Position numbers and translations under genes: made by a program. The notes below the pieces were generated by a model. That model worked only from the letters and a program-made list of their open reading frames with translations. It was not told the DNA's origin and searched no databases. From contig JAAYJV010000048.1 in the NCBI GenBank assembly GCA_012522755.1, forward strand, positions 16,425 to 80,424: DNA of 64,000 nt, given 5' to 3'. This DNA comes from Candidatus Hydrogenedens sp. Its GTDB lineage: Bacteria; Hydrogenedentota; Hydrogenedentia; Hydrogenedentales; CAITNO01. This document shows, one piece after another, positions 35,956 to 44,520 of the stretch (position 1 is its first letter; each line of letters starts with the position of its first letter).

Positions 35956-35985
35956 AATATATAACCCCCGGGCTTCTATTGTCAA
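35956..35985 (-). promoter_or_regulatory. Promoter of the dxr operon
   Basis: Minus strand consensus -35 TTGACA (35985-35980) and -10 TATATT (35961-35956) with 18-nt spacing, about 70 nt before the dxr ATG. Confidence 0.65.
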
Positions 35986-36023
35986 TTACCGCTGAAAGGG
36001 ACGGCTCGTTTTTGATCTTATAT

Positions 36024-36052
36024 TTGCAATAACTGACAATCATGGGTATACT
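36024..36052 (+). promoter_or_regulatory. Promoter of the EF-hand surface-protein gene
   Basis: -35 TTGCAA (36024-36029) and -10 TATACT (36047-36052) with 17-nt spacing, divergent from the dxr promoter. It gives a leader of about 155 nt; no further element is recognised in the 35880-36218 spacer. Confidence 0.55.
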
Positions 36053-36218
36053 GGTATTAATGAGAAAAGAATCAATTGCTTTTTTCGGGGCTGGCTGACG
36101 GCTGAAGCATAGCAGCCCTTCCGTGGAAAAGTTTGCGGACAAGAGATTTCTCATCAGAATAGAAATGCCGAAGAAATTGTTTCTTATAAGACCCTGGGTA
36201 ACATGAAGGAAATTATAC

Positions 36219-38330
36219 ATGAACGCACCTTTCTTCACAAAGATGATCAGCGCCCTCTTCCTCCTTTCATTGATCCTTCCGATCCTCCCTGCAAGTGCTG
36301 AAGAACCTTGTCCGCTCACCGGTGAGCAGGTATATCCTGTTCTGGCGGATCTGATATTCGTTGTCTTTGATCTGAACAGAGATGGCAAAATCACCCGTCA
36401 GGAACTGGCGGTCATTTCACCTGATCTGGCCAACAGCGGTTTGGGCGATTTTGTGGGCGACAATGGCACAAGCCGCTGGTGGGTGCAGCGGTATATGGAA
36501 ATTTTGAAACCTCTCAATATGATTGATACCAATCGAAATGGTCTCATCGAATATGAAGAGGTGGGGGACGACGTCCCTCGCGAAATTTTTGACATGCTCG
36601 ACTTCAATGCAAACGGGGTGATTGACTGCGAGGATTTTGATTATCTGACAGAGGAGTATACGGAAGCTGAGGGGGATGAGGAATGTGGATCCAGTGATAT
36701 TCTGGCTCTCATTGCCCGGGGTGGCGTTCTTTATCTTGATCAGGATGGTGACGATCTTATCAGCCAGGATGAAATCATTGTGATCTTGTCCGAATCCGGT
36801 GATCTGGGCTCCAATGCGGATACTTTCCATGCCCTTTTCAATATGCTTGATGCCGACAAGGACGGCTATCTCTCCGCTGTGGAAATACACGGTACCCTTC
36901 TGTCCATCCCCATCAATGTCATCCATATTGTCGACACGAACCGCGATGGTGCCATTCAATATCTTGAAGTTCCCTTTGTGCCTCTCACGCTTTTTGCCCA
37001 GCTGGATACTGTTCCTGATGGAAAACTGGATTGCGCCGATTATATCGACCAGTATGAAAATAATGAGATAGAACTGCCTAAAGGAGCACTGGGAGGTGTT
37101 GTCCGTGATGCCAAGACACAACTGCCCCTTTCCGGTGTGACCGTCAAAGTCAGCCCGGGCGGATTTTCTGATACGACCCTGGCTGTGGTCGGTACTTTTG
37201 GATTTCCTTCCCTGCCCTACAGGCAATACACCCTGACAGCAACCAAAGAAGGATACCAGCCTTACAGCAAAAGCTTCCGCATGGACACTCTCGTGCTTAC
37301 CCTGGATATACTTCTGGAACCGGAAGTGGTGGTTGAAGGAGAAGTTGAAGGGGAAATAGAAGGAGAAATCGAAGGGGAGGAGCCCGTACTGGCTCATGTG
37401 GCCGGTGTTGTCCGTGATGAAGCCACGGGTTTGCCCGTATCTGATGTGCTTATTACCCTGATACCAGGCGATTTCACCGTGCACAGCCTGGATATTCTGG
37501 GTACTTTCCTGATCAATGATATTCCACCGGGCATCTATACAATCACGGCCGAAAAAGAGGGATATTTCAGCTATGAGCAGGAGATTACACTGGACGAGGG
37601 CGAAATAGAACCTCTGGATATCCAGATGATCCCCGAACCCATTGTGGAAGGTGAAGAGATCATTGAGGGTGAAATTATTCCTGAGGGTGAAGAGCTTCCT
37701 GTTGAGGGCGAGAGTGTTCCCGATGACAGGCCCAAAGGCGCATTATCCGGTGTGGTTCGCAATGCCGCCACCGAGTTGCCCGTTCCCAATGCCGCATTGA
37801 CGCTCATGCCCGGCGGCTATCAGGCTGTAAGTCAGGAAATCACCGGATTGTACAGGATTGCGGAAGTGCCTTTCGGTACCTATACACTTCACGTGGCTCA
37901 CCCGGCTTTTGAAAATCACATGACTTCCGTGGAAATCAAACAGACTTCCATCGGTCCTATTGCAGTGACGGAAGTTCTTCTGGATGTTGTTCTCACCATG
38001 AAGACGGGAGAAGGCGAAACGATTGCAACAGATGTGGAAGGTGAAGCCGTCCCGCATGAAGGCGAAACTCTTGAACCTGTGGAAGGTGAAGCCGCTCCGT
38101 CTGAGGGTGAAACCCTTGAGCCTGTGGAAGGCGAGACGATTCAGCCTGAAGGCGAAAGGCCTGTGCTTGAAGGTGAGCAGCCATCCGAGGGTGAAGACGA
38201 CGATGTCGCTCCCCGTTCCGGCTGTAATGGTCGTGTGAGCGTATCCTCCAAATCACTTGCCGACGATTGGTTCCCGCTTATTTCGAGTTTCCTGGCTCTT
38301 CTGTTTTTCTCCGTCTTCGGAAAACGCTGA
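36219..38330 (+). CDS. Secreted EF-hand / carboxypeptidase-regulatory-like protein with GEGE repeats and C-terminal sorting tail
   Basis: 703 aa. It has a signal peptide (MISALFLLSLILPILPASAEE, cleavage near residue 28), then several EF-hand/dockerin-type calcium loops such as DLNRDGKITRQE, DTNRNGLIEYEE, DQDGDDLISQDE and DADKDGYLSAVE. Three CarboxypepD_reg-like beta-sandwich repeats follow, each starting near GVVRDAxTxLPVSxVxV. Between and after them are acidic linkers built of VEGEIEGE and PxEGETLEPVEGE units. The tail has a Cys (RSGCNG), one hydrophobic segment and basic end FGKR, the shape of a C-terminal anchoring/sorting signal. Probably a calcium-stabilised cell-surface protein; binding partner unknown. 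Confidence 0.85.
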   Translation: MNAPFFTKMISALFLLSLILPILPASAEEPCPLTGEQVYPVLADLIFVVFDLNRDGKITRQELAVISPDLANSGLGDFVGDNGTSRWWVQRYMEILKPLNMIDTNRNGLIEYEEVGDDVPREIFDMLDFNANGVIDCEDFDYLTEEYTEAEGDEECGSSDILALIARGGVLYLDQDGDDLISQDEIIVILSESGDLGSNADTFHALFNMLDADKDGYLSAVEIHGTLLSIPINVIHIVDTNRDGAIQYLEVPFVPLTLFAQLDTVPDGKLDCADYIDQYENNEIELPKGALGGVVRDAKTQLPLSGVTVKVSPGGFSDTTLAVVGTFGFPSLPYRQYTLTATKEGYQPYSKSFRMDTLVLTLDILLEPEVVVEGEVEGEIEGEIEGEEPVLAHVAGVVRDEATGLPVSDVLITLIPGDFTVHSLDILGTFLINDIPPGIYTITAEKEGYFSYEQEITLDEGEIEPLDIQMIPEPIVEGEEIIEGEIIPEGEELPVEGESVPDDRPKGALSGVVRNAATELPVPNAALTLMPGGYQAVSQEITGLYRIAEVPFGTYTLHVAHPAFENHMTSVEIKQTSIGPIAVTEVLLDVVLTMKTGEGETIATDVEGEAVPHEGETLEPVEGEAAPSEGETLEPVEGETIQPEGERPVLEGEQPSEGEDDDVAPRSGCNGRVSVSSKSLADDWFPLISSFLALLFFSVFGKR

Positions 38331-38403
38331 TTAACATTCCAATTCATGATAGGCTATAATGGACAGGGAGGGGAATGTCCGCAGAAAAACCTGAAAGGAA
38401 GCC

Positions 38404-39276
38404 GTGAAAGCTGAATTGGATTGTTTGGAGTGTTCTCTGCGACAGGCACTTCGTGCCGCGCGTATGGCCGGAGATGACCCGCAGATGCATCGGAAGGTGA
38501 TGGATGCTGTCGCCGCCGATATCCCGACCATGGATCTCAATGACTCCCCCGCTGTCTTGTCTCTGGGATTGTACCGCTATGCCCGTGAGTTTTCCGGTAA
38601 TCCCGATCCCTACAAGAATATTAAAAAAGAGCAGAATGCCATGGCTCTTGCTCTGGAGCCTGAATTGGACAAGCTGGTGGCGGAAAGCGATACCCCTCTG
38701 CTCACGGCCATCAGACTGGCTGCGGCCGGAAATATCATTGATCTGGGCGTCATGCACACCCATGAGATTGATCCGCGTCTGGCCATCAAAGAGGCCATGG
38801 AAACGACACCGGCCATTGATCACAGCGATCGTTTCATCCGGAGTCTGGAGTCCTGTGAAGACCTGCTGTATCTGCTCGATAATGCGGGAGAAATTGTTTT
38901 TGACAAACCCCTTATCAAGGAGCTGCAAAAGCAAACCCGGGTTACAGCCGTGGTCAAAGCAGGTCCCATCATCAATGATGCCTGCCTGGAAGATGCGGAA
39001 CAGGTGGGGCTTACGGACTTTTGTGAAGTCATCGATAATGGCGGTGCCTTTGTCGGCTCTCCTTTGAAACTCATTCCTCCTTCTTTCCGGGAACGGATGG
39101 AAGCGGCGGATGTGATTCTGGGTAAAGGGCAGGGAAACTATGAGACAGTGGATGAGTTTGACGGAGATGTATACCTCCTGTTGAAAATAAAATGCGAAGT
39201 CATCGCCCGCCATTGCGGGGTGCCCATGGGCGAAAGTATTTTCCTTTCCACCCGTGCCCGCCAAGAGAAGCGTTGA
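38404..39276 (+). CDS. DUF89 / ARMT1-like damage-control phosphatase
   Basis: 290 aa, family of metal-dependent phosphatases proposed to hydrolyse damaged or side-product sugar phosphates. The N-terminal CxxC (DCLECSLRQ) marks the prokaryotic CxxC subgroup. Metal and substrate motifs include LLDNAGEIVFDK, KAGPIINDA and DVILGKGQGNYE. GTG at 38404 follows AAGGAAG by a few nucleotides and is preferred. Not obviously linked by function to the DnaA-like gene that follows 108 nt later. Confidence 0.87.
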   Translation: MKAELDCLECSLRQALRAARMAGDDPQMHRKVMDAVAADIPTMDLNDSPAVLSLGLYRYAREFSGNPDPYKNIKKEQNAMALALEPELDKLVAESDTPLLTAIRLAAAGNIIDLGVMHTHEIDPRLAIKEAMETTPAIDHSDRFIRSLESCEDLLYLLDNAGEIVFDKPLIKELQKQTRVTAVVKAGPIINDACLEDAEQVGLTDFCEVIDNGGAFVGSPLKLIPPSFRERMEAADVILGKGQGNYETVDEFDGDVYLLLKIKCEVIARHCGVPMGESIFLSTRARQEKR

Positions 39277-39384
39277 CTGGACCGGCTCATCCCGGTATAA
39301 TCAACAGTGATCATGCCCGTCCCTGTTGACAGCTGACAATGCCCGGCCCCTGCTGTTTTTCCGGCCGTATAAGGATTCTTATCC

Positions 39385-40392
39385 ATGAAAAGGCTGACCT
39401 TTGACAACTTCATCCCCCATAAAAGTAATCAGGGAGCATACAATATCGCCCGGGAAGTGGCGGGACTGAAGCCTGATCTGCCGCGCCCCATTGTCCTGCT
39501 GGGCGAAAGCGGCGCAGGAAAAACACATCTGCTGTGGGCAACGGTGAATCATTTCCGTGACCGGAACTCTCAGGTTCGGGTGGCGCTCATCTCACCCCGT
39601 GACTTCCCCGACAAAGTGAAAGCTCTGGCCGCCGATGAAGCCAAACTGGCGGCACAGCCACCCATTGTCCTGCTTGTGGACGACTTGCACGCTTTTGATA
39701 AAGAATCGGCTGATCTGGAAAAAACTGTTCTGGCCTTGATGGATCACGGTCACAATGCTGTGTTAACCACGCAAAAACATCCCAATGTGCTTTCCGGCTT
39801 CAGTGGTAAATTCAAAGCCCTTCTCAATGCCGGTGCCATTGCAGGCATCAAAGCCTTGCCCAAAGCCGAAGGAACCATTATCCCTGAAGCGGCGCTGGAG
39901 CAGATTCTCGAACTGAAATCCCGTGTTTCCCAGTTGCAGCGGGACAAGGCATTGCTGGAAGCGGAAAAAGGGGAAGTACAACCCTCCGAAACTCCGCCGG
40001 AGCCTGAACACCTGAAACCGGCACCCGCTGATGACAGTGCTCTCCGTTCAGAACTGGAACAGGTAATGCAGCAGCTTCGCAAAGCCGAGGGAGAGGCGGA
40101 GGCCTGGAAAGAAGCGGCCTCGGCCATGATGAAGCGCGTGGAAAGTTACAAGGCTTTGCAGCAGTCCCAGTTGAGCAGCATTGAAGAACAGATCGCTGAA
40201 GTGCTTTCCTTCGCTGATCAGGCACTGCTTACCCTTGATGAGGAAAGTCTTCGAAATGCCAATGCGGAACTGGCGGCTATTCTGGCGAAAAGCAGTGCTG
40301 AGCATGCGGCTGCATTGCAGGGGGAAGGACGTAAAACATTGCATTCTCTGGCCGAGCAGTTCAAAGAACTGAAAGACCCGCCGGTAACATAA
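39385..40392 (+). CDS. DnaA-like AAA+ ATPase with C-terminal coiled coil
   Basis: 335 aa. The first ~190 residues resemble the ATPase domain of DnaA/Hda: it begins LTFDNFIPHKSNQGAYNIAREVA, then Walker A GESGAGKTHLL (about 42-52) and Walker B VLLVDDLHAF (about 95-104). There is no DnaA domain IV helix-turn-helix. Instead the C-terminal part (about 190-335) is a charged, heptad-rich coiled coil (ELKSRVSQLQRDKALLEAEKG onward) with a Pro/Glu-rich linker. It is probably a regulator or loader-like ATPase rather than the initiator; Hda, DnaC-like loaders or a chromosome-partition helper are all possible. Function is not assigned. Confidence 0.75.
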   Translation: MKRLTFDNFIPHKSNQGAYNIAREVAGLKPDLPRPIVLLGESGAGKTHLLWATVNHFRDRNSQVRVALISPRDFPDKVKALAADEAKLAAQPPIVLLVDDLHAFDKESADLEKTVLALMDHGHNAVLTTQKHPNVLSGFSGKFKALLNAGAIAGIKALPKAEGTIIPEAALEQILELKSRVSQLQRDKALLEAEKGEVQPSETPPEPEHLKPAPADDSALRSELEQVMQQLRKAEGEAEAWKEAASAMMKRVESYKALQQSQLSSIEEQIAEVLSFADQALLTLDEESLRNANAELAAILAKSSAEHAAALQGEGRKTLHSLAEQFKELKDPPVT

Positions 40393-40446
40393 GTCACTCT
40401 CCCGCCTTGAACAAGTCTGCGCTCCCTCCCCAGGAAAGGTATTTTT

Positions 40447-41040
40447 GTGCATCAGGAAGAATTTGCTGAAGCTGTTGTTGAATTGTTCTGGAAGATCCAT
40501 TCTCTGGATCGTGTTCCCCGTGCCGGTTTCCTGCTCCGTGGCGTGCCCGATCCCGAGACTGTGGCGGCACACAGTCACTTCATGGCTTTTCTGGCCTTGT
40601 TGTTTATCAGAGAAACTCCCGGCGATTATGATCTGGGCAAAGCGCTGGCCATGGCTCTGGTCCACGATCTGCCCGAGGCCAGGCTCATGGATGTTCCCAT
40701 GCCCATTGCCCATAAATGGTTGGGAGAAGCCAAAGAACGGGCGGAACAGGGAATTTTCGAGGAAATGTTTTCTTCTTTTCCCGACTATTATGCCGAACTT
40801 CACGCTGAATTTTCCGAAGGCAAAAGCCCGGAAGCGCGCCTGCTCCGGGCTCTGGATAAAGCACAGATGATGCTCAAGGTCATGTATTACGAAAAAGAGA
40901 ACCGGGGCTGTGTGGAAGAATTCTGGCACAACCCCGGCAATTTCAATGATCAGGGCATTCCGGCTGTTTCCGCTCTCTTCGATGCACTGTGTAAAAGGGC
41001 GGGAAGACAACGACCGGCTCAGCCGTCTGAAAATCAATAA
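40447..41040 (+). CDS. HD-domain phosphohydrolase (YfbR-like 5'-nucleotidase type)
   Basis: 197 aa. The HD domain shows VAAHSHFMAFLALLF (first His) and ALVHDLPEARLMDVP (HD pair plus Glu-Ala as in the YfbR/YGK1 group), with the last metal Asp in LRALDKAQMMLKVMYYE. Relatives hydrolyse 5'-deoxynucleoside monophosphates; here the substrate is not known. Start is GTG at 40447 with AGGAAAGG upstream. Same strand as the DnaA-like gene, 54 nt after it. Confidence 0.85.
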   Translation: MHQEEFAEAVVELFWKIHSLDRVPRAGFLLRGVPDPETVAAHSHFMAFLALLFIRETPGDYDLGKALAMALVHDLPEARLMDVPMPIAHKWLGEAKERAEQGIFEEMFSSFPDYYAELHAEFSEGKSPEARLLRALDKAQMMLKVMYYEKENRGCVEEFWHNPGNFNDQGIPAVSALFDALCKRAGRQRPAQPSENQ

Positions 41041-41046
41041 CAACAA

Positions 41047-41790
41047 TCAATCAAGTTGTTCCAGAGGCTGATAGTTGCCCTGCGTGTAGCCCCGGGCCAT
41101 CCGCACAGGAGCCGCCCATTTCACGGCATTATAGATCACCTTCATCACATGTTCATTGTGGTAAATGGGAAAGCTTTCGTGACCGGGCTTGAAATAAAAA
41201 ACACGGCCCGCCTCTTTATGCCAGCAGCAGCCACTGCGGAAGACTTCACCACCCTGGAACCAGCTGATAAAAACCAGTTGATCAGGCTGGGGAATGCCGA
41301 AGGGCTCGCCGTACATTTCCGTACTGGGCAATTCAATATACTCCGGAAGACCTTCCACAATGGGATGGGCCGGGTCGACAACCCAGAGCCGTTCCTTTTC
41401 GCCATGCTCGCCATGTTCACGCCATTTCAGATTGCAGCGTGTGCCCATGAGAGAAGTGAAAGGCTTGGAATAGTGGCCGGAATGAAGAACAATGAGTCCC
41501 ATCCCTTTCAAAACACGTTCCTGAACACGCCGTGCATTTTCATCCGTAACCTGGTCATGGGCTTTGTGACCCCACCAGGTCATGACATCGGTATTGTCCA
41601 GAATCTCTTCAGACAGGCCCTGATCAGGATCGTCAAGCAGCGAGCAGTGTACGGAGGCGATGCCCGGTTGTTTCTCCAGATAAGAGGCAATGGTACCGCC
41701 CATGCCGAGAGGATAAATTTCCTGACAGCGGGGCATTTCCTTTTCATGAATTCCTTCGTTCCATACGGTCACGCGGATTCCCTGAGACAT
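41047..41790 (-). CDS. ThuA-like domain protein
   Basis: 247 aa. ThuA-like proteins have a class I glutamine-amidotransferase-like fold and are often found in sugar catabolism. Typical segments are RVTVWNEGIHE, LDNTDVMTWWGHKAHDQV, GLIVLHSGHYSKPF, the acidic/aromatic ELPSTEMYGEPF, and near the end RVFYFKPGHESFPIYHNEHVMKVIYNAVKWA. ATG at 41790 has AAGGAG 7 nt upstream; the frame extends to 41850 without support. No signal peptide. It is convergent with the HD gene. Confidence 0.87.
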   Translation of the reverse strand: MSQGIRVTVWNEGIHEKEMPRCQEIYPLGMGGTIASYLEKQPGIASVHCSLLDDPDQGLSEEILDNTDVMTWWGHKAHDQVTDENARRVQERVLKGMGLIVLHSGHYSKPFTSLMGTRCNLKWREHGEHGEKERLWVVDPAHPIVEGLPEYIELPSTEMYGEPFGIPQPDQLVFISWFQGGEVFRSGCCWHKEAGRVFYFKPGHESFPIYHNEHVMKVIYNAVKWAAPVRMARGYTQGNYQPLEQLD

Positions 41791-41929
41791 AGTCATACTC
41801 CTTTGTGAAAAGTGGATTGCAATTGCAGTAAGAACAGAGAACATCATCATAGCACCAGCATGGATGTTGAAGGCAAATCAGGAGTGGGGAGGCTTCACCA
41901 TGGAAACCTGGAGAAATGCAGAGCAAGAG

Positions 41930-41990
41930 AAGGGACTGAACAATCTCATCCCTTGTCCCTCATCCCTCGTCCCCGCCTTTTCCCTTTCAA
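41930..41990. repeat. Low-complexity TCATCCC/TCGTCCC stretch
   Basis: A run of variants of CTCATCCC, TTGTCCCT and CTCGTCCCC in the 41791-42053 spacer. Similar C-rich runs end the dispersed repeats at 51094-51165 and, on the minus strand, 20575-20612, so this may be a remnant of the same repeat family. Confidence 0.4.
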
Positions 41991-42053
41991 CTTGCGCCAA
42001 TGCCAATGGAACCCGTATACTTTCCACTCAAGGGGAGGTAAGAAGGGATATTC

Positions 42054-43013
42054 ATGGACACAACTGCTTTACAGCCTTTGCAGGGTCTTTTTCTGCTCTT
42101 TGCCTTTATCTTCGGCCTCAATGTGGGCAGCTTCTGCAATGTATGCATCGGCCGCTGGCCTGCTGGTGAATCAGTCATCAAACCCCGTTCCCGCTGTCCG
42201 CGCTGTCTCAATGCCATCGCCTGGTATGACAATATTCCGCTCATCAGCTGGCTGGTTCTCGGGGCAAAATGCCGTCACTGCTCCAAACCCATCAGCGTGG
42301 TCTATCCCGTGGTGGAAGCGCTGACAGGTATCCTTTTCGCCCTGACTTTCTGGCGTTTCGGTTTTGTAATCGCAAGTCCTGTTTACATGCTTTTCTGTGC
42401 AGCCATGATCATCGTCACTTTTCAGGATTTGGCCGACTGGACCATCCCCAATGAAATCACTTTTCCCGGGATCCCTTTGGGCGTGATCCTGGCTCTGGCC
42501 GGAACCGCCTGGGGTGAAGCATCGGGCCTTCGGGTCACCGATGTGGTTGACTCGCTTCTGGGTGTCCTCCTCGGTGGGGGAATTCTTCTGCTCCTGGATC
42601 GTGTTACTGTATATCTGCTGAAGAAGCCCGGCATGGGATTCGGTGATGTGAAACTGCTGGCCATGATCGGCGCCTTTCTGGGCTGGCAGGGTGCTTTGGG
42701 CACTCTGGTCATCGCCTCCTTTATCGGAAGTTTCGCCGGTATCGCTGTCATTGTCTATTTCAAGTATGTCAAAAAGGAAGCAGCGGCACCCGCGGAAAAG
42801 GCGGAGACAAGCGAAGCTGCGGGCGATAAAGCAGATGATGAAGATGAAGAAATCACGCTGGAAGGGCACTACCTTCCCTTTGGCCCCTATCTGGCCGTAG
42901 GCGCCCTGATTTTCATGTTTGTCGGCCCGGAACTCATAGACTGTTATTTTTCTTTTCTTGAGCCCTCCGGCGGAATTGTTCTGATGAACGAGTTGACGGA
43001 TATCGGATTTTGA
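42054..43013 (+). CDS. Prepilin peptidase (A24 family)
   Basis: 319 aa inner-membrane aspartic protease that cleaves and N-methylates prepilins. The cytoplasmic zinc loop has two CxxC pairs (CPRC and CRHC), preceded by FGLNVGSFCNVCIGRWP; the catalytic aspartates are in TFQDLADWTIPNEIT and GFGDVKLL. About eight membrane segments. An acidic Ala/Glu/Asp-rich insert (about 245-275, including DDEDEE) sits before the last membrane segment and is longer than usual. It would process the pilin at 21 kb. It overlaps the next gene by 1 nt (TGATG). Confidence 0.93.
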   Translation: MDTTALQPLQGLFLLFAFIFGLNVGSFCNVCIGRWPAGESVIKPRSRCPRCLNAIAWYDNIPLISWLVLGAKCRHCSKPISVVYPVVEALTGILFALTFWRFGFVIASPVYMLFCAAMIIVTFQDLADWTIPNEITFPGIPLGVILALAGTAWGEASGLRVTDVVDSLLGVLLGGGILLLLDRVTVYLLKKPGMGFGDVKLLAMIGAFLGWQGALGTLVIASFIGSFAGIAVIVYFKYVKKEAAAPAEKAETSEAAGDKADDEDEEITLEGHYLPFGPYLAVGALIFMFVGPELIDCYFSFLEPSGGIVLMNELTDIGF

Positions 43014-43981
43014 TGAATGCTTTGAATCTTCCCCTGGTGAAAGGATTGCATACAATTCTGACACCCACCCCCTTTCCTGTGGGGCCAGCCAATGTATATC
43101 TCTATGAAAGCGATGAGCTCTATCTGATCGATACGGGCACCAATACGCCTGAATCCTGGGAAGCTTTTCTTCAGGGCATGAAAGCTCTCGGCCGAGCGCC
43201 GGAAGACATCTCCCATATTATTCTGACCCATCATCATCTGGATCACGTAGGACTGTCCCGAAAAATAAAGAAACTTTCCGGCGCAATCATCCATGCCCAT
43301 CCGCTGGTGGCTGATCAGTTCGCTCTTTTCTTCAACGAAAAATTCACACGACACAATCTCGCAGGTGTTCTTTATGAGCTGGGTCTGCCCGCACCTCTCA
43401 TTGAAAGCCTTTGCGAGGAAAGGCATGACTTCAGAGAATATCTGGATGAGTTCACAGTTGATGAAGTGCTCCGGGACGGGGAAATGGTGGGGCCTTTCCG
43501 TGCCTTTTTCCGGCCCGGCCATTCACTCACGGATACAGTGCTCGTACATGAAGAGGAACAGTGGGCTTTCACAGGGGACCACCTGATCCACAACATCACC
43601 TCCAACCCCTTGCTGCGTAGACAGGATGCGGAAGGGCGCCGGGAAAAAAGTCTCATCCAATATCGTGACTCACTTCTGAAGACCAGAGCAATGCCCCTCA
43701 ACTGCTGCTTCGCCGGACATAACAAAGCCTTTGAGAATCATCAGAAAGTCATAGACCGCAATCTGGGGCATCTGGAAAGGCGCAACGAGAAAATTCTCAG
43801 TCTCTTCAATGGCCGGAGTGCCACTCCCTTCGAAATAACGGGACTGCTCTTTCCTCATCTGTCCGACAGTTATCTGTATTATTGCCTTTCCGCAGCCACC
43901 GGACATCTGGAGCTTCTCGAAGAGCAGGGGATTGTCGCCCACGAAAAGCAGTCGGGTGTTCTGCGGTATTTCGCCAGATAA
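43013..43981 (+). CDS. MBL-fold metallo-hydrolase
   Basis: 322 aa. The metallo-beta-lactamase zinc motif is LTHHHLDHVG (residues about 69-78), with LIDTGT before it, further ligand positions in FRPGHSLTD and TGDHL, and the later CFAGHNKAF. The C-terminal helical part (about 210-322) resembles LACTB2-type hydrolases, including EITGLLFPHL. Substrate unknown; thioesters, lactones or RNA are possibilities for the wider family. ATG at 43013 overlaps the prepilin peptidase stop, so it is coupled to it, without an obvious functional link. Confidence 0.87.
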   Translation: MNALNLPLVKGLHTILTPTPFPVGPANVYLYESDELYLIDTGTNTPESWEAFLQGMKALGRAPEDISHIILTHHHLDHVGLSRKIKKLSGAIIHAHPLVADQFALFFNEKFTRHNLAGVLYELGLPAPLIESLCEERHDFREYLDEFTVDEVLRDGEMVGPFRAFFRPGHSLTDTVLVHEEEQWAFTGDHLIHNITSNPLLRRQDAEGRREKSLIQYRDSLLKTRAMPLNCCFAGHNKAFENHQKVIDRNLGHLERRNEKILSLFNGRSATPFEITGLLFPHLSDSYLYYCLSAATGHLELLEEQGIVAHEKQSGVLRYFAR

Positions 43982-44046
43982 TCCTTTCTTTTTTCTCAAA
44001 GGAATTCATTGCCCGAAAGCCTTTTCGGCGGAGGATTAGCATGTCG

Positions 44047-44237
44047 TGGGAGCGCCAATGTCCCCATTGGCAGATAGCGCATGATGGCCTGGAGAATATA
44101 GTGACTTGGTTGCGGCAACAGGCTTCAGGACTTTCTCCACCCATTATTTGCCTCAAGTTCTTGCGTCGCGCCAAGGTTCTACAAAAAAAACACCGTCTTT
44201 GCCGCGATGTGTGCCAATGTGGAAATTGGCGTTCCCA
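44047..44237. repeat. 191-bp element bounded by two inverted 26-bp palindromic ends (REPIN-like)
   Basis: The left end (44047-44072) and the reverse complement of the right end (44212-44237) are identical at 23 of 26 positions. Each end is itself a hairpin, GCCAAT-N6-ATTGGC, after a TGGGA(G/A)C lead. The layout of two inverted imperfect palindromes around a short core is that of REP doublets (REPINs). The core holds no gene I can support; a plus-strand ORF across it runs through both palindromes and looks spurious. Confidence 0.65.
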
Positions 44238-44345
44238 GGTAAGTACCAGACGGTTTTCTGACAGTGTCGAGAAGAAAGAATAACGTAAAGGCGACATACA
44301 ACACTGAAAAGGGCGGTCATACCCCTCACAGTCTTCCCAATCTGG

Positions 44346-44405
44346 ATACCGGTCTTTTTTGCGTTGTGGTGGGACGAAGGGGCCGGGTCGCCAAAAAACC
44401 GGTAT
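44346..44405. repeat. Long imperfect hairpin in the hrcA upstream spacer
   Basis: ATACCGGT (44346-44353) pairs with ACCGGTAT (44398-44405), extended inward by T-run/A-run pairs and GC pairs with small bulges, about 16 pairs around a loop of roughly 25 nt. It is not followed by a U-run, so it does not look like a terminator. Confidence 0.5.
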
Positions 44406-44429
44406 GACGGAGGCGGGGTATGTCTTGGG

Positions 44430-44520
44430 GTAAATAAGAGGCTTGAAGGGATTAATGGTCTCCGGGAAATCGGTCGGATCAGTCGGATCGGACGGATGTC
44501 GAAGGGACGCAGCTGTTACT
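44430..44520 (+). repeat. Degenerate copy of the dispersed intergenic repeat (left module)
   Basis: Contains GAGGCTTGAAGGGATT and then CGGTCGGATC-A-GTCGGATCGGACGGATGT, matching the middle of the units at 50.7 and 51.0 kb; the flanks diverge. Confidence 0.5.

Noticed and set aside
43882-44283. 133-codon plus-strand ORF running from the metallo-hydrolase 3' end into the spacer
   Set aside because: It reads through the REPIN-like palindromes and overlaps the real gene in another frame; typical of spurious ORFs made by intergenic repeats.
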